A stretch of DNA of 64,000 nt. It comes from Porphyromonas pogonae (lineage in GTDB: Bacteria; Bacteroidota; Bacteroidia; Bacteroidales; Porphyromonadaceae). A model generated the notes under the pieces. It was not told where the DNA came from. It saw only the letters and a program-made list of their open reading frames with translations, and ran no database searches. Shown here one piece after another: positions 47,004 through 56,400 of this stretch. Within the stretch, counting starts at the first letter, position 1. Every line of letters starts with the position of its first letter. Position numbers and translations under genes: made by a program. The DNA lies in assembly GCF_036320655.1 (NCBI RefSeq), contig NZ_CP143258.1, positions 434,001 to 498,000 of the forward strand, read 5' to 3'.

Positions 47004-48623
47004 ATGACACAGAGGTCTATTACATGGCGGGTTGTAATTGCTGTATGGGCTATGCTCTTGGGCGTATCGGAGATATGTACGGCTCAGGAAACTAAAGCTA
47101 CTAAATACAACTTGCCTTACAAAAACACATATGTCAAGGAGCCTCTGGTCACGGACAATGTGTATCGTACGCTACCCGCGCACAAAACACCCGTACCGTC
47201 TTTTGCCCAAGCCAAAAATATCTTACCCGAACCTATCTGGGATGGGTATCCTGATGAACTAGCAATGTACTGGAAAGCATGGGAGTTTGCCGTCAGAAAC
47301 CTCAAACATCCGTTACAGGGATCAGGGTTTGTCTCTACGTACTTCGATACAGCGTACAATGGCAATATCTTCATGTGGGATTCCTGCTTTATTCTCATGT
47401 TTGCCCGTTATGGCACTCGTTTATTTCCTTTCCAGCAGACGCTCGACAACTTTTACGCCAAACAACACCCTGACGGCTTCATCTGTCGTGAGATCAAAGC
47501 TGATGGTGCCGACTGTTTCGAGCGTTATGATCCTGTAAGCACAGGTCCCAATCTTCTGCCTTGGTGTGAGATGGTGTATTACAAGCAGTTTGGCGACACC
47601 GAGCGTTTGCACAAAGTGTTTCCCGTACTATGTGCCTATTATAAATGGCTCAAACTCAACCGTACTTGGCGCAACGGTACTTATTGGTCCAGTGGCTGGG
47701 GTACCGGTATGGACAATATGCCCAGAGTGTCTCCGGAATACAATATGATATTCAGCCATGGTCACATGATCTGGTTGGATACCAATCTACAGCAACTTTT
47801 TATTGCCAATCTCTTGCTTGAGATGGGGCTTTATCTCGAGCGTTGGCAAGAGATTGAGGACTTTGAAGACGATGCCAAGTTGCTCAAAAACTATATCAGC
47901 ACCAACTTATGGGATGAGAAGAGCGGCTTCTTATATGATCAATATGCCGATGGCAAACTCAATTACACCAAAGGCATCGGTGCATACTGGGCTTTATATT
48001 CCGATGTGCTCGACTCGGCAAAGCTCGATAGGCTCACAGCAGAGTTGGACAACCCGAATACCTTTAACCGTAAATATAGGGTACCCTCGCTCAGTGCAGA
48101 CAATCCTAAGTACCGTGACAATGGTCGTTACTGGCAAGGGGGGATCTGGCCGGGTACCAACTATATGGTGATCAACGGGCTTTACAACAAAGGATATAAA
48201 AAACAAGCTCTCGAAATAGCACGCAATCATTATAGCCAAGTACTCGATGTTTATCGTCGTACCCATACCTTTTGGGAGTATTACGCTCCCGAAAAGGCTG
48301 AGCCCGGCTTCATGGCGCGTAAGGATTTTATAGGTTGGACAGGACTGCCGCCTATTTCCATTCTCATAGAATACATGCTGGGGATCAAAGGTGATTATAT
48401 CAATAATACCATTACATGGGATCTCAACGAAACGGTAAGGCACGGTATCAAGCGATATCCCTTCGGACCCACAGGCTCTATCGATTTGATTGCATCGGCT
48501 CGCACAAGTGCAGCCTCGAAACCACAACTTTCCATCAAAACCAATAAAGCGTTCAAGTTAGTTGTCAACTATGGCGATCGCACAGAAACCATAGCGGTTA
48601 CCCCTGATCGCACCAATTACTAA
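47004..48623 (+). CDS. GH63/MGH1-like glycoside hydrolase, exported
   Basis: A 539-residue protein with a Sec signal peptide and an (alpha/alpha)6-barrel of clan GH-G. The words FMWDSCFILMFARYG, SSGWGTGMDNMPR (likely catalytic Asp), GGIWPGTNYMVINGLY and THTFWEYYAPE (likely catalytic Glu) match mannosylglycerate-hydrolase-like and GH63 enzymes, relatives of alpha-glucosidases and trehalase. It lies three bases after the alkaline phosphatase gene and ends the cluster. Whether it acts on alpha-glucose, alpha-mannose or a mannosyl-polyol cannot be told here. Confidence 0.85.
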   Translation: MTQRSITWRVVIAVWAMLLGVSEICTAQETKATKYNLPYKNTYVKEPLVTDNVYRTLPAHKTPVPSFAQAKNILPEPIWDGYPDELAMYWKAWEFAVRNLKHPLQGSGFVSTYFDTAYNGNIFMWDSCFILMFARYGTRLFPFQQTLDNFYAKQHPDGFICREIKADGADCFERYDPVSTGPNLLPWCEMVYYKQFGDTERLHKVFPVLCAYYKWLKLNRTWRNGTYWSSGWGTGMDNMPRVSPEYNMIFSHGHMIWLDTNLQQLFIANLLLEMGLYLERWQEIEDFEDDAKLLKNYISTNLWDEKSGFLYDQYADGKLNYTKGIGAYWALYSDVLDSAKLDRLTAELDNPNTFNRKYRVPSLSADNPKYRDNGRYWQGGIWPGTNYMVINGLYNKGYKKQALEIARNHYSQVLDVYRRTHTFWEYYAPEKAEPGFMARKDFIGWTGLPPISILIEYMLGIKGDYINNTITWDLNETVRHGIKRYPFGPTGSIDLIASARTSAASKPQLSIKTNKAFKLVVNYGDRTETIAVTPDRTNY

Positions 48624-48629
48624 CCTACA

Positions 48630-48672
48630 AAGCAGTGAGGGGACCCCACACAAGGGAACCCCTCTCTGCTCT
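48630..48672 (+). terminator. Imperfect hairpin after the GH63-like gene
   Basis: AGCAGTGAGGGG and CCCCTCTCTGCT pair with one mismatch, just after the last gene of the cluster. The following tail (CTTCAT) is weak in T, so this is a probable but not certain terminator. Confidence 0.55.
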
Positions 48673-48856
48673 TCATGAATTTCAGGGTAGTGTACCGCTA
48701 TTTCAGGATGTATTCAATCTCTTGCATCAGGGTGTAGCATCATATTCTAACTGATAAAAACACAACAAATACTCACTACACATGCCTGGTTATAAACTGT
48801 TGCTATTGGATCTCAAAGAGGATTTGCCGTTGGCATTGATGCAAAACAAACGAAAA

Positions 48857-49210
48857 TCTGACTTGGCAGTCTTCAATTCAGCTGTTTTTATAACAACTGA
48901 GCGGATGTTTAGTCTGACAAAAATCAGAATTTTGAAATCGTCATATTGATGCAAATGTGGCTTAATATGTTTCAAAATGATGTAAATGTACTGTTGGGTT
49001 TGGCTTTTTGAAAGATTGGGTGGCGCAGTGACTTTTGTATAATTGAGCCTCTTGAGGTGTAGAGGTAGATCGCAGTCGTTGTTTAACTGAGATAAAGTTG
49101 TATTTTAACTAAAACACAAAAGTATTTTAACTAAAACATTTCGGTGTCATAACTAAAACAGGAGAGTCCTTTAGTTAAATTAGCGAGACATTTTAATTAA
49201 AATACGGGTG
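48857..49210 (+). repeat. 354-bp direct repeat, copy 1
   Basis: This stretch is repeated at 63647-64000 in the same orientation with about ten substitutions and no indels. It is non-coding as far as I can see and AT-rich. The last 120 or so bases carry several TTTTAACTAAAAC-like words. The two copies bracket the whole B12 locus. Confidence 0.9.
49090..49206 (+). repeat. Cluster of TTTTAACTAAAAC words
   Basis: Five related words, each with a TTAACTAAAA or TTAGTTAAA core, occur in about 115 bases (two nearly identical TATTTTAACTAAAACA words, CATAACTAAAACA, TTTAGTTAAATT and TTTTAATTAAAAT). This looks like a protein-binding array or a transposon-end repeat set. Confidence 0.6.
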
Positions 49211-49231
49211 CATTTTGAGCTTTCCTACAGA

Positions 49232-49272
49232 AAAAGCCGTAAAGAGGTGCAGGTGTCCTCTATACGGCTTTG
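49232..49272 (+). terminator. Hairpin downstream of the 354-bp repeat
   Basis: AAAGCCGTAAAGAGG and CCTCTATACGGCTTT form a near-perfect stem around a 9-base loop. The plus-strand tail is TGTTG; the minus strand has a T-run, so a minus-strand transcript through the repeat could stop here. Confidence 0.5.
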
Positions 49273-49750
49273 TTGTGATGGTCAAGTGTAGTTGGCTACA
49301 TTTTGACAATTTGATATTTTATCTTTTCTATTGCATTTTGACAAAGTGTAAGCTTCGTGGAGTGCATACCGCTGCCAGCAAGTCACTGAGCGAGCGTTTT
49401 GCTGTATTCGTGGGGTATAGGTGATGTTTCGGAGTATTCATACGTGTGGGATAAAAAGTAATTGTCATCAAGACAAAGATACAACATCGTACCCCCCTTT
49501 GTCAAGAGGTGTAACCCTATTTTTTTACTTTTATCCTGAAGAGATGTGAACTTACGGTGCCCTCATTTGGTACCCGATTTGCTCTGCCCTGCAGCTACGG
49601 TGCGGTAGCCTATATTATCTTTCTTTTAGTCTCATGTAAAGTGATAATCCTAACCAGATGTGTTGCCACAGGAGTGGTGATGCTTTTCTTTAGTGGCTCT
49701 CAGGGCTAATGATTATTGGGTTGTACGAAGAGTCACAATTTAAATTTTTA

Positions 49751-49758
49751 TATCTTTG
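49751..49758 (+). promoter_or_regulatory. Predicted -7 box (TATCTTTG) of the B12 operon
   Basis: TATCTTTG is a perfect TAnnTTTG match upstream of the cobalamin riboswitch, giving a leader of roughly 470 bases before btuF. Confidence 0.55.
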
Positions 49759-49834
49759 CTTAGCTGAATCGGATGCGTATAACTTTATTTAATGTAGGCT
49801 TTTATTGTATTCGTATTAGAGCAAAGCTAGCGAC

Positions 49835-50030
49835 AGGTGGTCGCAACTAACAGGACATTCGGTTCAAAGATATTCTTTGCATGGAATATCGATTGATTAA
49901 AAGGGAATTTGGTGTAATCCCAAAGCTATCCCCGTAGCCGTAAAGTCGTATATGTCATAGTATAATGTCACTGCCACAAGCGGGAAGGCACTATGATTTA
50001 GACTGAGTCGGAAGACCTGCCGAAGTATCA
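49835..50030 (+). promoter_or_regulatory. Cobalamin (AdoCbl) riboswitch
   Basis: The conserved core is clear: AAAAGGGAATTTGGTGTAAT with ATCCCAAAGC after it, CCCCGTAGCCGTAA, then GTCACTGCC, GCGGGAAGGC and the B12 box GAGTCGGAAGACCTGCC (50005-50021). These match the cobalamin aptamer in order and spacing. It precedes btuF and the whole B12 operon and should lower expression when the corrinoid is bound. The 5' border is approximate. Confidence 0.93.
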
Positions 50031-50237
50031 TTACCGATAATATAGACGAATGTTTGATATCACCTATATGTCTTATCGGGTTGTGGGAGTCCTTTTGTTT
50101 TAAGTTCTTTCGGGTTGAAAAGAATTTTATACAACAGTCAGTGTATGTACTGCTCCTCCCGCTATGAGGTCAGAGCTTCCTTTCCTTGTATTTTTCTTGG
50201 CGATCCGTATATAATAAATATCAAAAAAATCGCCTTG
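50031..50237 (+). promoter_or_regulatory. Leader after the riboswitch, possible expression platform
   Basis: CCGATAA (50034-50040) can pair with TTATCGG (50073-50079), followed by a stretch with TCCTTTTGTTTT. This may be the ligand-controlled terminator or anti-terminator. A second candidate start for the next gene at 50115 lies in this leader but lacks a signal peptide at its front. Confidence 0.4.
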
Positions 50238-51410
50238 ATGAAAAAAAACATCTGCTTTTTTTACTCGATCTTGCTGGTACTTCTGTTTTATTCTTGTAAT
50301 GGAAATCGTAGCAAAAACACACAAGCGATAGATAGTGTATCTATTGATTATGCCGACTTTTCGTATCCTGTCCAATTCAAATATGCCAAAGGTATTGAGG
50401 TGAAAAATCATGATCACTACAAAGAGGTCATGGTATTTAGCCCTGACACTCCTGATACTATGGCTACCTATATATTGTATCCGCGGGGTGAGAAACGTCC
50501 TCAACTATCATGTCGCAATTGCTATTTCATACCTGTTCCCCTGAAAAATATTGCCTGCTTATCTACTACTCAAGTGGGAGTATTACCATTGCTGGGCAAG
50601 GTGGATAAGCTTGTAGGTTGCTCCAATATAAAAAATATCTGTAATCCGGAGGTGCGTAAACGCATCAGTGAGGGTAAAGTGCAAGAGATAGCCCGGGGTA
50701 TGGCTAAGAATATAGAGCAGATAGCCGCTTTGCACCCTGAGGTGGTGCTACAGGATTTGTCCAGAATGTCCGACAAGGACGAGGAGCTCATAAGCTCCGG
50801 TATCAATACCGTACTCTACAATGAGTGGAAAGAACGTAATCTCCTGGGGCGTGCGGAATGGATGAAGCTTACTGCCATGCTCCTGGGCTGTAATGCCAAA
50901 GCCGACAAATTATTCTCCAAAATAGAGGAAGACTACCTCAAAGCAAAAGAGCTGGTGGCGCAACAAACCGATACTATCCCCATCATGTATGGTCTGGACT
51001 ATAAAGGCACGTGGTATCTGCCGGGTGAGTTTAGCTATCCCACCTCTATGTTTAGAGATGCAGGGGTTAAGTTTGACTATGCCGAGGGCAAAGTGAGTAG
51101 CCAGCCCTGTAGTTTCGAGCGCATCTTTAGCCGTCACCGCCATGCAAAGATATGGATATGTATGATGACTGGTAAGATTTTTACCATGGCTGACTTCTTG
51201 GCGCTCAACGACCGGTACAAGCATTTTGATGCTGCGGCCAACGGCATGGTGTTTATAGACCGCAAGCGAGTCAATGAGAATGGCGGCAATGACTTTTGGG
51301 AGAGTGGTCTCTACCGACCGGATTTACTGCTCAAAGATATTATCAAGATAACACGTCCGCAGTTACTGCCTGACTATGAAACAACTTATTGGATGCAGCT
51401 TAAGAAATGA
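50238..51410 (+). CDS. btuF: Corrinoid ABC transporter substrate-binding lipoprotein
   Basis: About 390 residues. I choose ATG 50238 because MKKNICFFYSILLVLLFYSC is a lipoprotein signal with Cys at residue 20; the longer frame from 50115 would bury it. The fold words (CLSTTQVGVLPLLGKVDKLV, LHPEVVLQDLS, and a C-terminal half with GLDYKGTWYLPGEFSYPTSM) match class III periplasmic binding proteins of B12/haem/siderophore transporters. Assignment to corrinoid rests on the cobalamin riboswitch, CbiZ and the operon. It overlaps the permease gene by four bases. Confidence 0.87.
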   Translation: MKKNICFFYSILLVLLFYSCNGNRSKNTQAIDSVSIDYADFSYPVQFKYAKGIEVKNHDHYKEVMVFSPDTPDTMATYILYPRGEKRPQLSCRNCYFIPVPLKNIACLSTTQVGVLPLLGKVDKLVGCSNIKNICNPEVRKRISEGKVQEIARGMAKNIEQIAALHPEVVLQDLSRMSDKDEELISSGINTVLYNEWKERNLLGRAEWMKLTAMLLGCNAKADKLFSKIEEDYLKAKELVAQQTDTIPIMYGLDYKGTWYLPGEFSYPTSMFRDAGVKFDYAEGKVSSQPCSFERIFSRHRHAKIWICMMTGKIFTMADFLALNDRYKHFDAAANGMVFIDRKRVNENGGNDFWESGLYRPDLLLKDIIKITRPQLLPDYETTYWMQLKK

Positions 51411-52441
51411 TGAAGAGAACTAACATCGCTTTTGTGGCAGCGGCATTGCTTACGCTACTCTGCTTTTTCCTTGATTTGATATGGGGTAGTTTGGATATAT
51501 CCATGTCCGATGCAATAAACGCCTTGTTCAATACCTCCGCTATGGATACTACGGATTATGTAATACGCAACTTCCGCCTACCCAAAGCGCTTACCGCTCT
51601 TTTTGCAGGAGCCGGTATATCTATAGCGGGATTACAGATGCAGAACCTATTTCGCAATCCGCTGGCAGATACATCTATCTTGGGGATCAATAGCGGAGCA
51701 GGTGTAGGTGTAGCTATCTATACCATGTCGTTTACCATATTTCCGGGACTTATATAGACATCGGGGGTAGCCAATACTTGGGGTATAGTATTATCATCTT
51801 TTATCGGAGCGTTGGTGGTGCTTATGCTCATCTCCGGTATAGCTTCATGGCTCAAGGATATTATATCTGTACTCATCGTTGGGGTAATGATAGGTTTTAT
51901 GGCAAGTTCCGTAATCTCGATACTCCAGTTTTTTACAGACAATGAGACGCTCAAGGGGTATTTGCTCTGGTCATTTGGTAGTGTCTCGGGTACAACATGG
52001 CGCCAGTTGCAGGTTATGATGCCTGTCGTTTCCATAGGATTGTTCTTATCCCTGATGATGCCCAAATATATGAATGCTCTGAATATCGGTGAAAACTATG
52101 CCCGCAGTGTAGGTATCAGTGTGGGCAAGGTACGTATGGCACTCATACTTATTACCAGCATTATCAGTGGTTGCATTACGGCATTCACGGGGCCTATAGC
52201 TTTTTTGGGTATCGCCGTACCGCACTTTACACGCATGGCTTTCAGGACCTCGGACAATAGGATACTGATCCCTGCAACGATGTTGTGCGGGTCACTGCTG
52301 ATGCTGGTGTGTGATATCATAACGCAGGTACCGGGCAAGGGATTTGTATTGCCCATCAATGCCATCACTTCTCTGATAGGTGCTCCCGTGGTCATACTTA
52401 TTATTGCTAAAAATAGAAAGAAAAGACTCGTATTCAATTAA
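51407..52441 (+). pseudogene. btuC: Corrinoid ABC transporter permease with an in-frame amber stop
   Basis: The frame encodes a FecCD/BtuC-type permease of 344 residues, but codon 117 (51755-51757) is TAG. Upstream are FRNPLADTSILGINSGAG and several membrane segments; downstream, in the same frame, translation of TSGVANTWG continues through GPIAFLGIAVPHFTRM to a normal C-terminus. CAG to TAG (Gln to stop) is the simplest origin. The remaining genes are intact and lie close, so this is a recent nonsense mutation, a sequencing error or a stop that is read through. As written, the permease should be inactive unless restart or suppression occurs. Confidence 0.9.
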
Positions 52442-52445
52442 GTAG

Positions 52446-53471
52446 ATGAACAAACATCAAGATAATATCAGGCTGGAGAGCCTTGCTACAGGCTATAAGT
52501 CGCATAGAGGTGTATACGAGGTATCGCATCGGATAGATCTATCCGTACTCAATGGAGAGCTGGTCATGCTCATGGGACCCAATGGTTGCGGTAAGTCTAC
52601 ACTGATGCATACTATAGCCGGACTTCAAAGCCCCTTGAACGGTGCTGTATATCTCGCAGGCCATGAATTGGGTAAGCTTAGAGACAGTGACAGATCCAAA
52701 CTTCTAAGTCTTGTGCTCACGGATAAGATTACCACAAACAATCTTACCGTATGGGATATTGTCTCTATTGGGCGATACCCCTATGTGAATCAACGGGGAA
52801 AGTTGAGAGAGCGTGATAAACATATGATATACTTGGCTCTTGAGCAATGTAATCTCAATGGATTTGAGTCGAGGTTTTTCAGTGAGCTCAGCGATGGAGA
52901 GAAGCAGCGGGTGATGATAGCTCGTGCTTTGGCTCAGGAAACACCTGTGATGCTACTCGACGAGCCTACTGCTCATCTCGATTTGCCGGGTAGGTTGGAA
53001 ATCATGATTATGCTCAAGGATCTGGCATCCAAAACAGGCAAAAGCATCCTTGTTTCGACGCACGAATTAGACCTCGCTTTACAGTGGGCGGATACGGTGT
53101 GGCTGATGAATAAGCATGGCGATATAGAAGCGGGAGCTCCGGAAGACCTCATCCTCAACGGAGGCTTTGAGCAGGTTTTCGGGAATAGTCATCTTACTTT
53201 CGATGCTCATCAAGGTAAGTTTATAGTGAATAGTTCATCGCTCCATCCTATAAAAATAGAAGGAAATGGTTTGAGGTTTGATTGGACGGTAAATGCTCTG
53301 CATCGTAACGGCTACGTCAATGCCTCTGATGCTTCTTGCCGGTTTGCCATAACAGTGCGCGATGAAGACTGGATCCTCAGTACCGCAACGGATAAGACTT
53401 CCTTTGACTCTATCAGAACACTCATCCAAGCATTACATGCTATGTCTTATCCTCATACGTCGCACCCATGA
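52446..53471 (+). CDS. btuD: Corrinoid ABC transporter ATP-binding protein
   Basis: A 341-residue ABC ATPase that energises the BtuC permease. The Walker A motif GPNGCGKST is near residues 42-50, the signature FSELSDGEKQR near 145 and Walker B VMLLDEPTAHLDLPG after it, with the H-loop in STHELDLAL. The last 85 or so residues form an extra domain after the ATPase core, beyond the usual length of BtuD. It lies four bases after the permease and overlaps cobN by four bases. Confidence 0.93.
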   Translation: MNKHQDNIRLESLATGYKSHRGVYEVSHRIDLSVLNGELVMLMGPNGCGKSTLMHTIAGLQSPLNGAVYLAGHELGKLRDSDRSKLLSLVLTDKITTNNLTVWDIVSIGRYPYVNQRGKLRERDKHMIYLALEQCNLNGFESRFFSELSDGEKQRVMIARALAQETPVMLLDEPTAHLDLPGRLEIMIMLKDLASKTGKSILVSTHELDLALQWADTVWLMNKHGDIEAGAPEDLILNGGFEQVFGNSHLTFDAHQGKFIVNSSSLHPIKIEGNGLRFDWTVNALHRNGYVNASDASCRFAITVRDEDWILSTATDKTSFDSIRTLIQALHAMSYPHTSHP

Positions 53472-56400
53472 AGTCGTATCACATAACCTATGTGCTGGAT
53501 GCACACACTACGCTACCTCCTTTCGATGAGGTGAACGAAGCCTTGTGTAGGTCGGGTAGCGACACTGTAATATCGGCAAGCAAAATAAGCACCTCCACAC
53601 TCGATGCCGAGGCTGTGGCAGAGGGCGATAGCTGGTCTACGCTGGACTCGTCTGACTTTATTCTGCTCATGACTCATGGCAGTATTGCTTATTTCAAACA
53701 GTTCAACCGCTTCAAGCAAAAGTACGCTGATAAGAAGATGATTTTTATCTACAGCACCATGCCTGATGAGATGGCGGAGATGATGCTGTGGCTCAGAGTG
53801 AGTGTGGCTGATGGTAATACGATACTCAAATACATCAAGTGCAAGAACACAACTAACCTGATCAACCTAAACAAATTCATTGCTTCGCACTACGGAGGTA
53901 TCGACATTGATTATGCTCCTCCAGTAATACCGCAGTGGGAAGGACTTTATATCACTGATGAATTAGAGACGAATTATCTTGCTGAGGTACGTAAGGCGAA
54001 AGACGCGGGGTGCTATGTGGTGGGTGTGCTGATACCATATCACTTGTATGCTGATAAAAACTTACGCCACATCGACGCGCTTATAACCGCCCTCAATAGT
54101 GCGGGTACAGTGGTAATACCTATTTATACTACTGCGTCGAAAGATAATCTCACGGGCGAGAAGGGTGTGACGGCTACTGTGCAGGAGTATTTTTATGACC
54201 CTGACGGTCTGCTGGTAGATGTGGTGGTGAATACGTTGGGCTATTCCTTGGGGATCTTCGAGGAAAGCGGTTCTATTTGGATGGAGAAAAACGGTACATC
54301 TGCACCATCGTTACTTGCGCGCATGAACATCCCTGTAATACAGGCATACTATACCTATTTCTCTTACGAGCAGTGGAAGGAATCTGTGCAGGGGCTCGAT
54401 GCGTTTTCTTTGGTATCTGCTGTTTATTATCCAGAATTTGACGGTCAGATAGACGGGTATCCTATCGGGTGTAGAGATATGACACACCCTCAGGAGATCA
54501 CTATTGCCCCCATGGCAGAAGGGATAGACATCGTGTCTCGCCTTGCGTACAGATGGGCTAAGCTGCAGTACACCCCCAATGCTGAAAAGAAAGTCGCTAT
54601 CATCTTTCACAATATGCCGCCTCGCAATGATATGATCGGGTGTGCCGCAGGACTTGATTCGCCGGCTTCAGTGTACAATCTCCTGCACAGCCTCGAAGCT
54701 ATGGGGGTAAGTTTTGATAACCATTATAAGAACGGCGATGACATCATCAGGCGTATTATCAGTGCGGTGAGTAACGACGATGAGTGGCTCAGCGATGAGG
54801 AATTGATGAAGAGAGCTACCGACACGATACCTGCTGAGGCTTACCAACGATGGCATGATGAGCTGGAGCCGGAGACGAAAGCTTTCCTTGAAAAAGACTG
54901 GGGGGCCTCGCCCGGAACGTTCAAAGTCGTTGATGGAGCAATGCCCGTGCCGGGCATCCTCAATGGTAATGTATTTATAGGATTGCAACCCCCTCGTGGC
55001 TACGAACAGCAAGCCGAGGCGGTTTATCACAGCACAGATATTGCCTGCCCTCATTTTTACATAGCTATCTATAAATGGATACGCCATGTATTCAATGCCG
55101 ACGTTGTCGTACATATCGGTACACACGGTACGCTGGAGTGGTTGCCCGGTAAAGAAAAAGCGTTGTCAAAGGCTTGTCTGCCTCAAACCAACATAGACGA
55201 TATGCCACACCTTTACCTCTATCATACATCAGTAATCGGGGAGGGGATTCAAGCCAAAAGGCGAGCGTCAGCGGTGCTACTCAATCACCTCGAACCCGTA
55301 TCTACCGAGAGCGGTACGTATGACGAGCTATCGGAACTGGATGAGCTGGTGCATAAATATATCACAGCACCCATGACCAAAGCCCAACACCGACTATGTG
55401 AAGAAAGTATCCTGGCTATGGTGCAAAAGCTACATATGGATCAGGATTTGGGATTAGACGTAGGTAATGTAACGGATGCGGGAGCGTATATTACCAAAGT
55501 TCACAACTGGCTGGGGGTAATCAAGCGCTCCATGGTAAAGGACGGGTTGCATATTTTTGGCGAAGCGCCATCGGGATCGAGACTCAACGACTTTGTGCGT
55601 GTATTGCTACGGGTCTCCGGTAGTAACTGCTTGTCTATGGACGAAGCACTGGCTCTGTACTATGGTTTCCCTATAGAAGTGTTGCGCCTTATCCCTGATA
55701 AGATCTGGAATGACGGATCTACCTCTGTGATGATACTTGATCGGTTCACGGCGGTGAGTCGTCGCTTGGTCGAGGCTCTGAATCAAAACCGTTTTAATCC
55801 CCTTGATGAGGCTAGGTGCCGTAGCATTCTCGGTGACGGTGTGGGAAGTATGCAGGCAGTGCAGGACATCATGCAGGTAGTGCACGAGCAGATATACCCC
55901 AAGCTGTGTGATACGACAAACGAATTGAAGGCATTCGAAAAAGGGATCACAGCACAGTTCATTCTTCCCGGAAAAGGTGGAAGTCCGTCGCGCGGAAATC
56001 TCGACATATTGCCTACCGGTCGTAATATGTATGCTCTCGATCCCAACGAAATACCCTCTCATGTAGCGTATAAGATAGGAAGCAAGTTGGGTGAGCAATT
56101 GCTGGAGAAATATCTAAAAAACGATGACACTTATCCCGAAAGTATAGCGATAGTTCTTTACTCGGGCGATCAGATGCGTACCTACGGTGAGGATATAGCA
56201 GAGATACTATGGCTCATGGGACTAAAACCTGTGTGGATGAGTGACAGCTCTGATAAAGTTACCGGGCTTGAAGTAATACCTCTGGATGTATTACAGCGCC
56301 CACGGATCGATGTCGTGTCCCGCATCTCGGGTTTGTTGCGCGATACTTTTCCGTCTATTATATCCTTGCTCGACGATGCCGTCAAGATGGTGGTGAGTCT

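Larger units (their letters stand above)
49211..49795. other. Intergenic region between repeat and riboswitch leader
   Basis: No gene is seen; a 69-codon frame at 49215-49424 has no recognisable features. A hairpin with stem AAAGCCGTA/TACGGCTTT plus AGAGG/CCTCT lies at 49232-49272. Two ATTTTGACAA words follow near 49302 and 49334. A -7-like TATCTTTG is at 49751-49758. Confidence 0.5.

Noticed and set aside
48790-48975. 61-codon minus-strand frame overlapping repeat copy 1, considered as a transposase remnant
   Set aside because: I could not match it to a transposase family, and the part beyond the repeat is not shared with copy 2.
49090-49206. Short AT-rich repeats considered as a CRISPR array
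   Set aside because: Units are only about 13 bases, imperfect and unevenly spaced, with no cas genes nearby.
49215-49424. 69-codon plus-strand frame before the riboswitch
   Set aside because: It overlaps a hairpin, has no family match or convincing ribosome binding site, and looks like chance.
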